A DNA stretch of 64,000 nt from assembly GCF_000002875.2 (NCBI RefSeq), contig NC_009405.2, forward strand, positions 528,928-592,927. The letters are read 5' to 3'. Both the position numbers and the translations under genes were made by a program. This stretch comes from Leishmania infantum JPCM5. Taxonomy: Eukaryota > Euglenozoa > Kinetoplastea > Trypanosomatida > Trypanosomatidae. The notes under the pieces were generated by a model that made no database searches, was not told the origin of the DNA, and was given only the letters and a program-made list of their open reading frames with translations. This document shows positions 40,121-48,904 of this stretch, one piece after another (position 1 is the stretch's first letter; each line of letters opens with the position of its first letter).

Positions 40121-41673
40121 CTCGTCCAGCGAGTTCGCTCTTCGCGTCGTCGTCTGCGTGAGCTTCGCCGGCGTGAGAGAGCGAGCGTGCAGGCACACGC
40201 GTAAACACCCGACAAAGACGGTGGCGGAGCCAACGATGTAGAGCAAGAGCAACGGCACGCACCAGAGAAGTAGGGGAGGGCGAGATGGGCAGGCGAAAGG
40301 ATGGCTCGGCAATGAAACGAAGAGGTGCACTCGGCAGAGCCAAAGTGAACCCGAGTATGCCGAGTACGAGGTGGGGACAACTCAAGGCGAACGAACAAGT
40401 CACCAAGCGCAGTTGACACCGGCAGGCCACAAGGGCGGGAGAGAGAGGACGAGCAGTGGACCGTCGGCGCAGCCGCACTATCCCACACGCCACAAACAAC
40501 AGCTGCGAACGACGGCTTTTGAGAATGTCTACAGCCTCGCTCGCTCTCTCTCTGTGTGCGTGTATCGGGGGAGGGGGCGTTGAGCAGTTTCGGAGGCAGC
40601 AAGAGAGAGACCCGGCAAGACAGAAGGAAACTTCGTAGGCGCACGAGCATGATGGGGCACACACAAGGGCAGACAGACGCCGTAGCTGCGAGGGTGAAAG
40701 AGAGTTGCGTTTTTGTTTCGCAATCACGAGTCCGCTTCTCTGCCACACAACGTGGGGTCCAACGCCCCACGCTGCCACCCACGGCCCTGTCACACAGGCC
40801 CCACCTCGCGTGGGGCCATGGCAGCCGTCGACACACGCCGGTCCAGCAAGGCGCCGATGCAGTCCCCTGAGAGCACGGCCCCTGCCTCGCACTCTGCCCG
40901 CTGCGCAGGTGGCGTCGACGCAGCGCCACGCAGGGCCTTGACCGACAACATCAGTAGCGCTGAATTGCTCTGGCCTCGCTGCGTCGCGGGCACCGGGCCC
41001 TGCCACCACCACCAGGAGTGGCTCGGCATTGGGGAGGGTGAGGTGGGGGCTGCTGGGCTTCCTCCATCACACACGCAGAGAGTCGGGAGTGGAGGGGAGG
41101 GGGGGGGTGCAGTGGGGCTGGACCCTCTGATGCCACGCACTGAGCAGTGCGCTCCCCCCACTTGTCATCAGGAGGGACCCCAAGCAGGGGAACAGCGAGA
41201 GAGAAGGACTGGTGCCCGTGTGCGCATCGGAGCGCGTTCCAGCAACGCAGCGGGCGCGCAACCACATGAAGGGGGGAGGGGTCTTCATGAAGACGCTACA
41301 TAATCTGAAGTTGCGGCGGCCGCTCAGCGAAAACCCCTCCCCCGCGGCCAAAGCGCTCCTCCGCACACGCGATCGCGACCTTTTATGGGGACAGCACGCA
41401 CTTCTTTCCTGTGGCTTCCTGCCTCCACATCCACATGGGTTTGATGCGTAGTTTCGACTCTGCGACAGCAAGGTAGATGGAATCACTGGCACCATGCCCC
41501 TGCCATCGCCCTCGCCACCACCAGAGGCGCATTGGGGGGGGGGGGGCTGCGGTGGCGGATTAGCGACGGAGAAAGGGAAGGGGGGGGGGGGGCAAATAGA
41601 CGGACACCACTGCGGCGCTCTCCGCCTTTTTTACGCCCCGCCGTGCATCCACGCTACTAAGACCCTGCTTGGC
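40121..41673. other. Intergenic spacer with repeat copy E and two poly-G runs
   Basis: No gene seen. It contains repeat copy E and two runs of 13 G at 41534-41546 and 41580-41592, which read as C13 in the transcript and sit within about 140 nt of the DHHC gene stop. Confidence 0.55.
40730..41191 (-). repeat. SIDER2-like interspersed repeat, copy E
   Basis: A copy of about 462 bp with the GGCGTCGACG and TCTGGCCTC variants of copies B, F and G. Near its high-coordinate end the GGTGGGTGTCTGCG block is disturbed (CAGTGCGCTCCCCCC), and beyond it the sequence GGAGGGACCCCAAGCAGGGG matches the end of copy F rather than copies A and D. It lies about 480 bp downstream of the DHHC protein stop codon. 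Confidence 0.8.
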
Positions 41674-43464
41674 CTACTCCGACAGTAGCGGGTGCAGCTC
41701 ACCGGACGCAAGCAAGTCAAAGGTGGGGTAGTGCACCCCATCCCCGTAGATTGGTCGGAACGTTGGAAAGCCGGTGAGCCACACAACGATTGCCACGCGT
41801 TGCGCCAAACGCCTGGCGACAGCCGCCCAGCGCCATCCACGGTCGTCTGCACAGCCGCCAGGGCGGGCCGCTGTGGCTCTCCTGTCCGCCTCCGCCTCAG
41901 CCTTCAGCATCATCTTCACAAGCGGGTCACGCGCGGTGGAGAAAAGATCGACGAAGTTCAGCCACTTCCCCAAGTCGTATGGGTTGCGGTACGTAAAGTT
42001 GGTGGACGCGTATACGTGCGTGCGCTTCTCATGCACGTAGATGCTCTCGATCGCCGTTGTGTTCTCCAGCACCAGGCGCTTGTTGACGTACAGGAAGAGT
42101 GACATGCAGAGACAGACGATGACCGTCACGCCGAATGTCAGCGTTGTCAGATACGACGTGAGCAGCACACCGGCGGGGCCGTAGGGCATGCGCAGTGCAC
42201 GCAGTTTCGCCTCCACGGCGGCCTTGTTTGGAGACGTCCTCCACTGCGCGTGCAGTCGCCTAAACCTTCGAGCGTTGCTGCTTTCGCGTATGTAGCCGTA
42301 GCCCAGGAAGCCGGTGGCCAGCAGGGTGCCCACCCACAGCCACCACACAAACAGCAGGAAGTAGCGCTGGTTCTCCGCGTCGACGCAGTTGTTGATCCAC
42401 GGGCAATGATGGTCCATCTTCGTGACACACTCGTTGCATATGGCGCAGTGGTGCTCGCGCGGCGCCTTCAGGCGGCGGCAGTGGTGGCAGTAGCGCCGCG
42501 GCACGTCCAGCAAGCGAGCGACTCGCAGCCGCGGTGGGCAGCGCTCAGCGGTTTCAGCAATCGCCTCGAGCTCGAGAAGTGTGTCCAGCGATGCCACTGT
42601 CTTTGGCCGATTCGGCAGGTGGCACCGGTGGCACCCTCGTGCATGGAACACAGCACTAGCACTCCGGGTAAGACGGGTGAAACAAGCGAGTAGCGAGCGC
42701 ATGCTACCTCTCCGACAGGCAACGCCGGCTTTTTGCTGGTGTAGCGGCACCGTCGCAGCAGCGTCTCCGTCCGCGCTCTCATCGCCCCTAAAGACACGCA
42801 CAACGCGAATGCCGAGAAAGTTCGTCGTCGGGAGCGGCGGTTGCGACGGTGCCACCATTCCCGTAGCCGCCGGCATAGGCACTCGAGGCGACGCGGAGTC
42901 GTTGAGAGTAGTGTCGAAGGGGCCTCGAGGTGCCTCCGCGCCCCTGCGCGGAGAGGAAAACGCGTGCTGCGCTAACGGGACACCAGCAGCCATCGAGCTT
43001 ATCTCCTGCGTGCGGCCATGCACCCGTGGGCTACCATCGCCTTCTTTCACGCCGTCATCGCCGCTGTCTTCCGAGGAGTCGGAGTTGTCGTAGGGAGCAC
43101 CGGCCGCGTTGGTGGTGTACGGGCCCCGATACGTGTACTCCGGCGGTGCTTGGCCGATGTGCCTCGAAAATGTTGTAGAGCAGAAGTAGTTGACATAGAT
43201 GTTGAAGGAGACAAACACAAGGAGACACTGCAGAAGGACGTACGGGAGGGAGCCTGGCGTGGTGAGCACCGGTACCACGTTGCGCGCGAACGTCACCACA
43301 GTGAAGGTGACGAGGGCCACCCCCAAGGCAACGACGGCCCAGCCCACGACCCGCGTCGAGGCGTTGAAAGACGTGACGAACCAGCGCTGCTGAAGAGTGA
43401 GCCATATGGCGACGAGGTACTGGCGCCTCTGCAATGCATAGCGGAGGAGATCCCCGTTGTCCAT
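41674..43464 (-). CDS. DHHC-type protein S-acyltransferase (palmitoyltransferase)
   Basis: This 596-residue protein should attach palmitate to cysteines of membrane-associated proteins. The ATG at 43464 starts MDNGDLLRYALQRRQ; an upstream extension is untranslated-looking. Two membrane helices lie at about 40-62 and 74-97. A long variable acidic/serine-rich loop fills about 105-285, and then the cysteine-rich domain runs at about 315-367: CHHC, HHCAIC, and the catalytic DHHC at 351-354 followed by PWINNCV. Two more helices follow (about 370-390 and 430-455), then an NTTAIES run near the usual TTxE position and NPYDLGKWLNFVDLF, typical of the family's C-terminal part. All zinc and catalytic cysteines seem present. 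The long second loop places more sequence before the CRD than usual. Confidence 0.93.
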   Translation of the reverse strand: MDNGDLLRYALQRRQYLVAIWLTLQQRWFVTSFNASTRVVGWAVVALGVALVTFTVVTFARNVVPVLTTPGSLPYVLLQCLLVFVSFNIYVNYFCSTTFSRHIGQAPPEYTYRGPYTTNAAGAPYDNSDSSEDSGDDGVKEGDGSPRVHGRTQEISSMAAGVPLAQHAFSSPRRGAEAPRGPFDTTLNDSASPRVPMPAATGMVAPSQPPLPTTNFLGIRVVRVFRGDESADGDAAATVPLHQQKAGVACRRGSMRSLLACFTRLTRSASAVFHARGCHRCHLPNRPKTVASLDTLLELEAIAETAERCPPRLRVARLLDVPRRYCHHCRRLKAPREHHCAICNECVTKMDHHCPWINNCVDAENQRYFLLFVWWLWVGTLLATGFLGYGYIRESSNARRFRRLHAQWRTSPNKAAVEAKLRALRMPYGPAGVLLTSYLTTLTFGVTVIVCLCMSLFLYVNKRLVLENTTAIESIYVHEKRTHVYASTNFTYRNPYDLGKWLNFVDLFSTARDPLVKMMLKAEAEADRRATAARPGGCADDRGWRWAAVARRLAQRVAIVVWLTGFPTFRPIYGDGVHYPTFDLLASGELHPLLSE

Positions 43465-44639
43465 CGCCGTCCTCCAGCGCCGCTTGCGCAGACGCTCTAT
43501 CGGTGGGGTCCGTGAGTTATATGAAATCTTAGTGTGTGCGCGTGCGTGCGTGCGTGCGTGTGGCTCGACACATACATAGAGAGATGAAGGTGGTTGAGCA
43601 ACGCTGTTCAAGTGAGACGAGCGAAAACCCGGCGGTGTGGAGGTGGTTGGAGGTGGGTGCGACGTGAAACATGTGGGCGAAAAGAGCGTCGATGCAACGG
43701 AGGCGAACAGAAAGGAAACAGAATTTGCTGGAAGACGATGCATGTAAAGTGCGACGGAAAGGCCCGCCACGTCGCCCACCCCCCCCCACACACACACACA
43801 CGCATGGGTGCATGCCGAGTAGATCTCTCTCTCACCGCGCATATTCACAGCGAGTGAGGATAAAGGTCTCCCACCGATGGGCACTCGCGCCCGCAACACC
43901 TTTTTGAGCCTACGCGCTCATCTGTGCATGTCTGTGGTGGGAGAAAGGGTGGGAGTGCTGTGCGCCACTGCATTGTCGTGCCACGTGCCCACGCTCCCCT
44001 GGCTGCGTGTCTCTTTCGTATTTTTTTCAAGGCGCGTCCATTTCGCTGCCACATGGCATCCGCTATACTGCACTGTTTCTGACTCTATCACACAGGCCCC
44101 ACCTCGCGTGGGGCCATGGCAGCCGTCGACACACGCCGGTCCAGCAAGGCGCCGATGCAGTCCCCTGAGAGCACGGCCCCTGCCTCGCACTCTGCCCGCT
44201 GCGCAGGTGGCGTCGACGCAGCGCCACGCAGGGCCTTGACCGACAACATCAGTAGCGCTGAATTGCTCTGGCCTCGCTGCGTCGCGGGCACCGGGCCCTG
44301 CCACCACCACCAGGAGTGGCTCGGCATTGGGGAGGGTGAGGTGGGGGCTGCTGGGCTTCCTCCCTCACACACGCAGAGAGTCGGGAGTGGAGGGGAGGGG
44401 GGGGTGCGGTGGGGCTGGACCCTCTGATGCCACGCACTGAGCGGTGGGTGTCTGCGTGCTTCCCCCCCCCTCGTCATCATTAGGAGGGGCCCCAAGCAAG
44501 GAGACACAGAGACGGGGAGGCACTCGAAGCAACCGCAGACATGGCAAGAGAGCGTGCGGCGAGGAGACACACACAGACAAGCATGCGCCGGCGACGTGGG
44601 CGAGACGGTGGGGTAGTCGATCAACGCGTGCCCAGTAGT
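43465..44639. other. Intergenic spacer with repeat copy F
   Basis: No gene seen. It holds a GTGC/GTGT-rich run at about 43531-43562, a C-run followed by (CA)n near 43780-43800, and repeat copy F. Confidence 0.5.
44088..44502 (-). repeat. SIDER2-like interspersed repeat, copy F (one end truncated)
   Basis: This copy lacks the first 50 to 60 bases at its low-coordinate end, beginning at TCACACAGGCCCCACCTCGC. Over the region shared with copy E the two differ at only a handful of positions, some of them in G-run length. Its other end continues past CGTCATCATTAG into GGAGGGGCCCCAAGCAAGGA, as in copy E. It lies about 140 bp downstream of the DUF971 protein gene. Confidence 0.8.
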
Positions 44640-45650
44640 CTAGTGCCTTGGCGCTGTCGCCGCACTGTGCGCGATCATCGCGGCGTACTTGATGGAGGGG
44701 GCGCGCTTTGGCGGGTCGCGCGACCGGCGGCGCAGCCGCAGCTCCGTGATGTAGCCGCGCATGAGGCCGTACTTCGTGCTGGGGCTCGTGAGATAGTAAA
44801 GGTACGCATAGCTGTAGAGGCCGCCACTGTGACCGTCGGAAAAGACAAAGCGCAGGGCGTAGCTGCCAACGGGAATGACCTTCGTGATCGTGATGCCGCG
44901 GCGGCCGTAGATGATGATATCCTTGCCGCCGAGTGCGCCGTCGGTGCTAGGGGTGTAGGCGCGCAGGTACTCGGCCAGCGCGCGCGTCCGCAGCGGGGCG
45001 CCAGAAGGGACGCAAGGCGAGTGGAGAGCCGGCCAAGACGCCCTCGTCAGTTCTCCAGCTGGCGCGCGATGAGCAGAAGCCGCGGCTCTTTCCGGCGCAT
45101 GCGACGAGGCTGCCGGCCCTGCAGACGAGGAGCGGGCAGCAGGTGCAGTAGCAGGCCTTGACGAAGATCTGCCAGATGAAGTCCTAGGCGGTTCTGTCGG
45201 GTCAGACGGATCCGCCTCGAGAGAGACGCAGCGCATCACTTCGATCGCGTCCTCAGGCCACGTGAACTCAACGTACTGACGCGACTTGTCAACCTGGACC
45301 CTCGTCGGCACGAGACGCTGCCGCACATTTCGTTGCGCCGCGAGGCGCTCTGCCAGACTTGTGTTGGCGACGCGCTGCGGCTCGAACTTTCGCCGCGGCT
45401 CCGTAACGAGTTTTTCATCGGCTAGCCAGACGTTCTCGGCGAGCTGCGACACCTTAAAGGCAACAGAGTCTCCGAGTTTGCTGAGAAGCGAGGAGGTGAA
45501 AGGGCGACGAGCCGTCGCGGAGGCGCACGCCGCGTGCCGCGGCGACAATGAAAACGGCGGAGACGACGATGCAGCTGTGCGCCGACGGCGTAGATACGAT
45601 AGAGGCGCGATCGCAGCGAGGACGCGGGCACCGGGCGTGGCGCTGTTCAT
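44640..45650 (-). CDS. DUF971 / GBBH-like N-terminal domain protein, probably mitochondrial
   Basis: I place the start at the ATG at 45650, giving 336 residues with a basic, acid-poor N-terminus (about 1-55) that suits mitochondrial import; an upstream ATG at 46049 would add 133 residues including a poly-alanine run. The domain begins at YVEFTWPEDAIEVM and, after an interruption of about 85 low-complexity residues, resumes with EYLRAYTPST, then GITITKVIPVGSYALRFVFS and DGHSGGLYSYAYLYYL, the hallmark SDGH and Y-S-Y-YL segments. The domain occurs at the N-terminus of gamma-butyrobetaine and trimethyllysine hydroxylases and is fused to or near Mrp-type Fe-S carriers such as plant HCF101. No oxygenase domain follows here. 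The biochemical role is unknown. Confidence 0.78.
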   Translation of the reverse strand: MNSATPGARVLAAIAPLSYLRRRRTAASSSPPFSLSPRHAACASATARRPFTSSLLSKLGDSVAFKVSQLAENVWLADEKLVTEPRRKFEPQRVANTSLAERLAAQRNVRQRLVPTRVQVDKSRQYVEFTWPEDAIEVMRCVSLEADPSDPTEPPRTSSGRSSSRPATAPAARSSSAGPAASSHAPERAAASAHRAPAGELTRASWPALHSPCVPSGAPLRTRALAEYLRAYTPSTDGALGGKDIIIYGRRGITITKVIPVGSYALRFVFSDGHSGGLYSYAYLYYLTSPSTKYGLMRGYITELRLRRRSRDPPKRAPSIKYAAMIAHSAATAPRH

Positions 45651-46476
45651 TTCCGCTAAAGTGGCAAACAGGAAGAGCACCGCGACAGGAGCGAGAGAGC
45701 GCTGCGCTGGAGAGGTGTCGATGGAACCACCGCCACGACTACCAGCGGCGGCGGCGGCGGCAGCAGCAGCAGCAGCGGCACCTCTCGCGTCGGTCTGTGC
45801 CGCTGGCGGTTGCGTGTACGTTTCCGCGTCACTGCGCAGTGAGCTCCTGGTCAGGCAAAGCGCCGGCGACAAGAGAAGGGGGGGGGACGGAAGACGGAAG
45901 GGAATGAGGAGACTGCCTGCCCGCACATCGGTGAGGGTCTGTGCACGATGCAGAGCCTGACGGCAGCGGGCCGCCAAGGCTGCATACGCGAAAGAAAAAG
46001 GGGGCGGGGAGGGGAGAGAACCGAAGTGGCGGTGACACGAAGGCTGCATCCTCCGCAGTTCCCTAGTCGTTCCTCATCGTGAGGCGCGTTCCTTTAGTTT
46101 GCCTCACCAGCACGCCATGCACACTTTCGTGTTTGGGTCCACACAGGAGATGGTGGTGGGGGTGGCGGAAGGGGATGAGGCGTGGACTTCCCACCGACCG
46201 TTTCCTTTTATGCGTATGTGTAGCTGCACTCTGTAATGCGCTGGGACGTCCCGATAACCGTGATCACTGCAATGGGCTTGCCATCAAATTGTGCGATGAT
46301 GGCGGAGAAGAAACACCCTCGCTCTGACGAAATGGGTGGCGTGAAAAAGAGAGAGGGTCGGGGCGGGAGAGTGAGACGGACTACAAGCAGATGACCTCAG
46401 CACGGAGTCGCCCTATCCATGCATGGCCGCTGCGGCGCACTGGCGAGCTCCCCGCCTTTCTTCGTCCCTGCCACAC
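45651..46476. other. Spacer between DUF971 and DCC-family genes
   Basis: No separate gene is seen. The frame of the DUF971 protein stays open to 46049 and includes a GCN run at about 45744-45783 that would encode about 12 alanines. I regard this as 5' UTR but cannot exclude a longer protein. Confidence 0.45.
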
Positions 46477-47283
46477 TTATCGCTGCAGCGAGTTGCTGCT
46501 AACCCCTCGCCACACCCACCGACGCTCCCGCATTCCCTCGATAATGCCACACTCCTTCACCGCATCCTGCTCTGAGGTGCCCCAGATGGTCTTCCGACGG
46601 CGACACACATATCGCTCAAACCACCAGTTGCCTACCGAGGTCGGCACTACGCAGTAGAGGAAGCGGAAGATGGAGCGAGTGAGGAAGCGATCGAGGTGCA
46701 TGCCTACCCGGCACATCGCCGTGTAGTTAGTGGAGACAAAGAGGTCTGTCTCGGCAGCGCTGACGAGCCGCGAGCTGGCAGTGGAAAACGTCACCGTCGA
46801 CGCGGAGGTAGCTGCACCACGACCGTAGGAGGCTGCTGTCTTTTCAAAGAGTGTGCGGTCATCCGCGGCAAGGCCACCCGGCCGCACGCCGGTGAGGAAG
46901 CTGGCTGTCTGGGAAGGCACTTTCTCGATGAGCACAAGCACAAGGTCCTCGGGCACAGGAAGCGCCATCTGTGGCAGCGCCGCCGAGCAAGACGCACGCG
47001 ATGCGGAGGACGACGGCGCACGCTGGAAGAATAGGCGGCGCACATTGGCTCCCTCCTTGGAGTCGAGAGAAGCGAAATAGATCCGGTGGCGGTCCAGACC
47101 CTCCGCGATCTCGTCTTCCACATTCCTCCTCGCGTAGCTGAAGAAACTAAAGAAACTGAAATTGCGCTCCAGAACGTAACGCACGCGCGCTTGACATAGC
47201 AGGCAATGCCCATCGAAAACCAGCAGATTGCGCGGCAGCTGTGCCAGCAGCTGCTGGTAGTGGCTGCCGCGGAAACGCATCAT
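46477..47283 (-). CDS. DCC-family (DUF393) thiol-disulphide oxidoreductase-like protein
   Basis: This 268-residue protein starts at an ATG pair at 47283. Near the N-terminus LLVFDGHCLLCQARVRYVL carries the family's D-G-x-C-x-x-C motif with D24, G25, C27 and C30, the part that resembles a thioredoxin active site. The segment RIYFASLDSKEGANVRRLF fits the second strand and helix of the fold, and EDLVLVLIEKVP a later strand. The C-terminal DRFLTRSIFRFLYCVVPTSV then FERYVCRRRKTIWG matches the usual end, where a valine/arginine-rich helix leads to a short basic tail. About 90 residues of A/S/T-rich sequence interrupt the middle. Members are thought to be redox proteins; substrate and compartment are unknown here. 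Confidence 0.8.
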   Translation of the reverse strand: MMRFRGSHYQQLLAQLPRNLLVFDGHCLLCQARVRYVLERNFSFFSFFSYARRNVEDEIAEGLDRHRIYFASLDSKEGANVRRLFFQRAPSSSASRASCSAALPQMALPVPEDLVLVLIEKVPSQTASFLTGVRPGGLAADDRTLFEKTAASYGRGAATSASTVTFSTASSRLVSAAETDLFVSTNYTAMCRVGMHLDRFLTRSIFRFLYCVVPTSVGNWWFERYVCRRRKTIWGTSEQDAVKECGIIEGMRERRWVWRGVSSNSLQR

Positions 47284-47432
47284 CGGTGATGAGCGGCCTT
47301 GTTGTGCGGTCGCTCTTGTAGCGCGTGTTCAAGCAAGGAAGGAAAATGTGCGTGTTTGCCAGCGTGAGTGCGCGAACAGCGAAGGCAGCGTGCGTTCGTG
47401 CGGAAGAGCGAGAGCGATACGGAAAAAACAAA

Positions 47433-47457
47433 GGGTAGGGCAGGGTAGGGTAGGGGG
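47433..47457 (+). other. Potential G-quadruplex motif
   Basis: Five runs of three or more G separated by one or two bases (TA or CA) lie on the plus strand. The pattern satisfies the usual quadruplex rule, but the transcript carries the C-rich strand, so any structure would form in DNA. It is not a telomeric TTAGGG array. Confidence 0.6.
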
Positions 47458-47761
47458 CGATGGGCTTAGCCGACGTCCGTGCAGAGCTGTATCAGCACGA
47501 TCGCTCATTTTTTTTTCATTTTTTTTGTTTTCGTTTTCGTTTAGATAACAGTGTGCCCATTCTACGACACACGAATAAGTCAACACGTATACACGCGTAC
47601 AAAACACCACAGCCCACCTGGCCCTCTGCTGCGCCACGGCTACATCCCCGTGGCCGTCTAGGACGAACCGTCCAGTCGGTCGAATAAGCGTCCGGCGTCT
47701 AGCGGGGAGCTTTTTGTCCCTCTTCGTCCGTCCCTCGCATACGTGCTGCGCCGCAAGCGCT

Positions 47762-47779
47762 ACACCTAAGCTTAGGTGT
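47762..47779. repeat. 18-bp perfect palindrome
   Basis: ACACCTAAGCTTAGGTGT reads the same on both strands. It lies in the spacer upstream of the DCC-family gene. It is too short to rule out chance and its function is unknown. Confidence 0.7.
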
Positions 47780-48270
47780 GGACTGTATGGTTCGATCCGA
47801 GTGCGCCGCGTTCCGTATCCTGCTCGATGGGCGGAAGCGGTGGCGTCTGTGGTTGAGGTAGCAGAGGTGGCTAGGGGTGGTCTGGGCACATGCCCCACGG
47901 GCCCAAGAAGGAAGTCGGCGATTCACAGGCCAGGGCGCTCGGAGTAGCCCTTTCAGCGTCGCCGCCTGTGCGTCATGTTTCCCCCTCAGTTGCCTCACCC
48001 GGCGGCACAACAAAAAAGTGAGCTGGCAAGAAAAAAACGAAAAGCGATCGAAGAAAGAACAACAAGAGCCCCTCGCCGTACCGACTGCGAGGAGGACTGG
48101 GAAGAGAAATGGAGAGGAGGCAACGAAACAACGTCCACATCAACAAAACGTCCGCACCTACCGCACAGGCGCAGGAGGAGGTGCGACCTCCAGACAAGAG
48201 AATGCGAGCGACACGCGTACCAGAACCCCACTCGCCTTGGCTTGGCATCGCCGTTTCCATTCAAAGTGCA

Positions 48271-48686
48271 TCCGCTTCTCTGCCACACAATGTGGGGTCC
48301 AACGCCCCACGCTGCCACCCATGGCCCTGTCACACAGGCCCCACCTCGCGTGGGGCCATGGCAGCCGTCGACACACGCCGGTCCGGCAAGGCGCCGATGC
48401 AGTCCCCTGAGAGCACGGCCCCTGCCTCGCACTCTGCCCGCTGCGCAGGTGGCGTCGACGCAGCGCCACGCAGGGCCTTGACCGACAACATCAGTAGCGC
48501 TGAATTGCTCTGGCCTCGCTGCGTCGCGGGCACCGGGCCCTGCCACCACCACCAGGAGTGGCTCGGCATTGGGGAGGGTGAGGTGGGGGCTGCTGGGCTT
48601 CCTCCCTCACACACGCAGAGAGTCGGGAGTGGAGGAGAGGGGGGGGTGTGCGGTGGGGCTGGACCCTCTGATGCCACGCACTGAGC
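48271..48686 (-). repeat. SIDER2-like interspersed repeat, copy G (one end truncated)
   Basis: This copy runs from TCCGCTTCTCTGCCACACAA to GCCACGCACTGAGC and then breaks into a GTATATGTATGTGTG microsatellite, so it lacks the last 25 to 60 bases found in copies A, D and F. It differs from copy E at only three positions over the first 330 bases. It lies about 220 bp downstream of the BCKDH E1-alpha stop. Confidence 0.8.
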
Positions 48687-48904
48687 CATGTATGTATATG
48701 TATGTGTGTGTGTGGAGTAACGGCACGAAATCACACAGGGAGACGATGGCGCGGTGGTCCACGTGAGGAAGGAGGGGTGGCTGGGTGGGAGATGCGACGG
48801 CACCACTGTACAACACGATGTTGTAAACTGGCGTGAGTGCATGTGTGCTACCCACCCTCCTCGCATGTCTCCTTTCGCGTGCGTCTGCGGCCCTCGCGGC
48901 GGCA

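Larger units (their letters stand above)
47284..48904. other. Intergenic spacer with G-rich motif, palindrome and repeat copy G
   Basis: No gene seen. It holds a five-run G motif (47433-47457), T-rich runs at about 47509-47540, an 18-bp palindrome (47762-47779) and repeat copy G. It should include the 3' UTR of BCKDH E1-alpha and the 5' UTR of the DCC-family gene. Confidence 0.55.

Noticed and set aside
40121..40330. 70-residue N-terminal extension of the 367-residue membrane protein
   Set aside because: It begins at GTG, contains no ATG, and the paralogue's alignment starts after it; the hydrophobic run is left as untranslated.
47433..47457. Telomere-like repeat
   Set aside because: The unit is GGGTA/GGGCA, not TTAGGG, and there are only five runs inside a gene array.
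47789..47798. GGTTCGATCC, a B-box-like sequence suggesting a tRNA
   Set aside because: No five-base T stem flanks it, no A box or acceptor stem can be paired on either strand, and one base of the box is missing.
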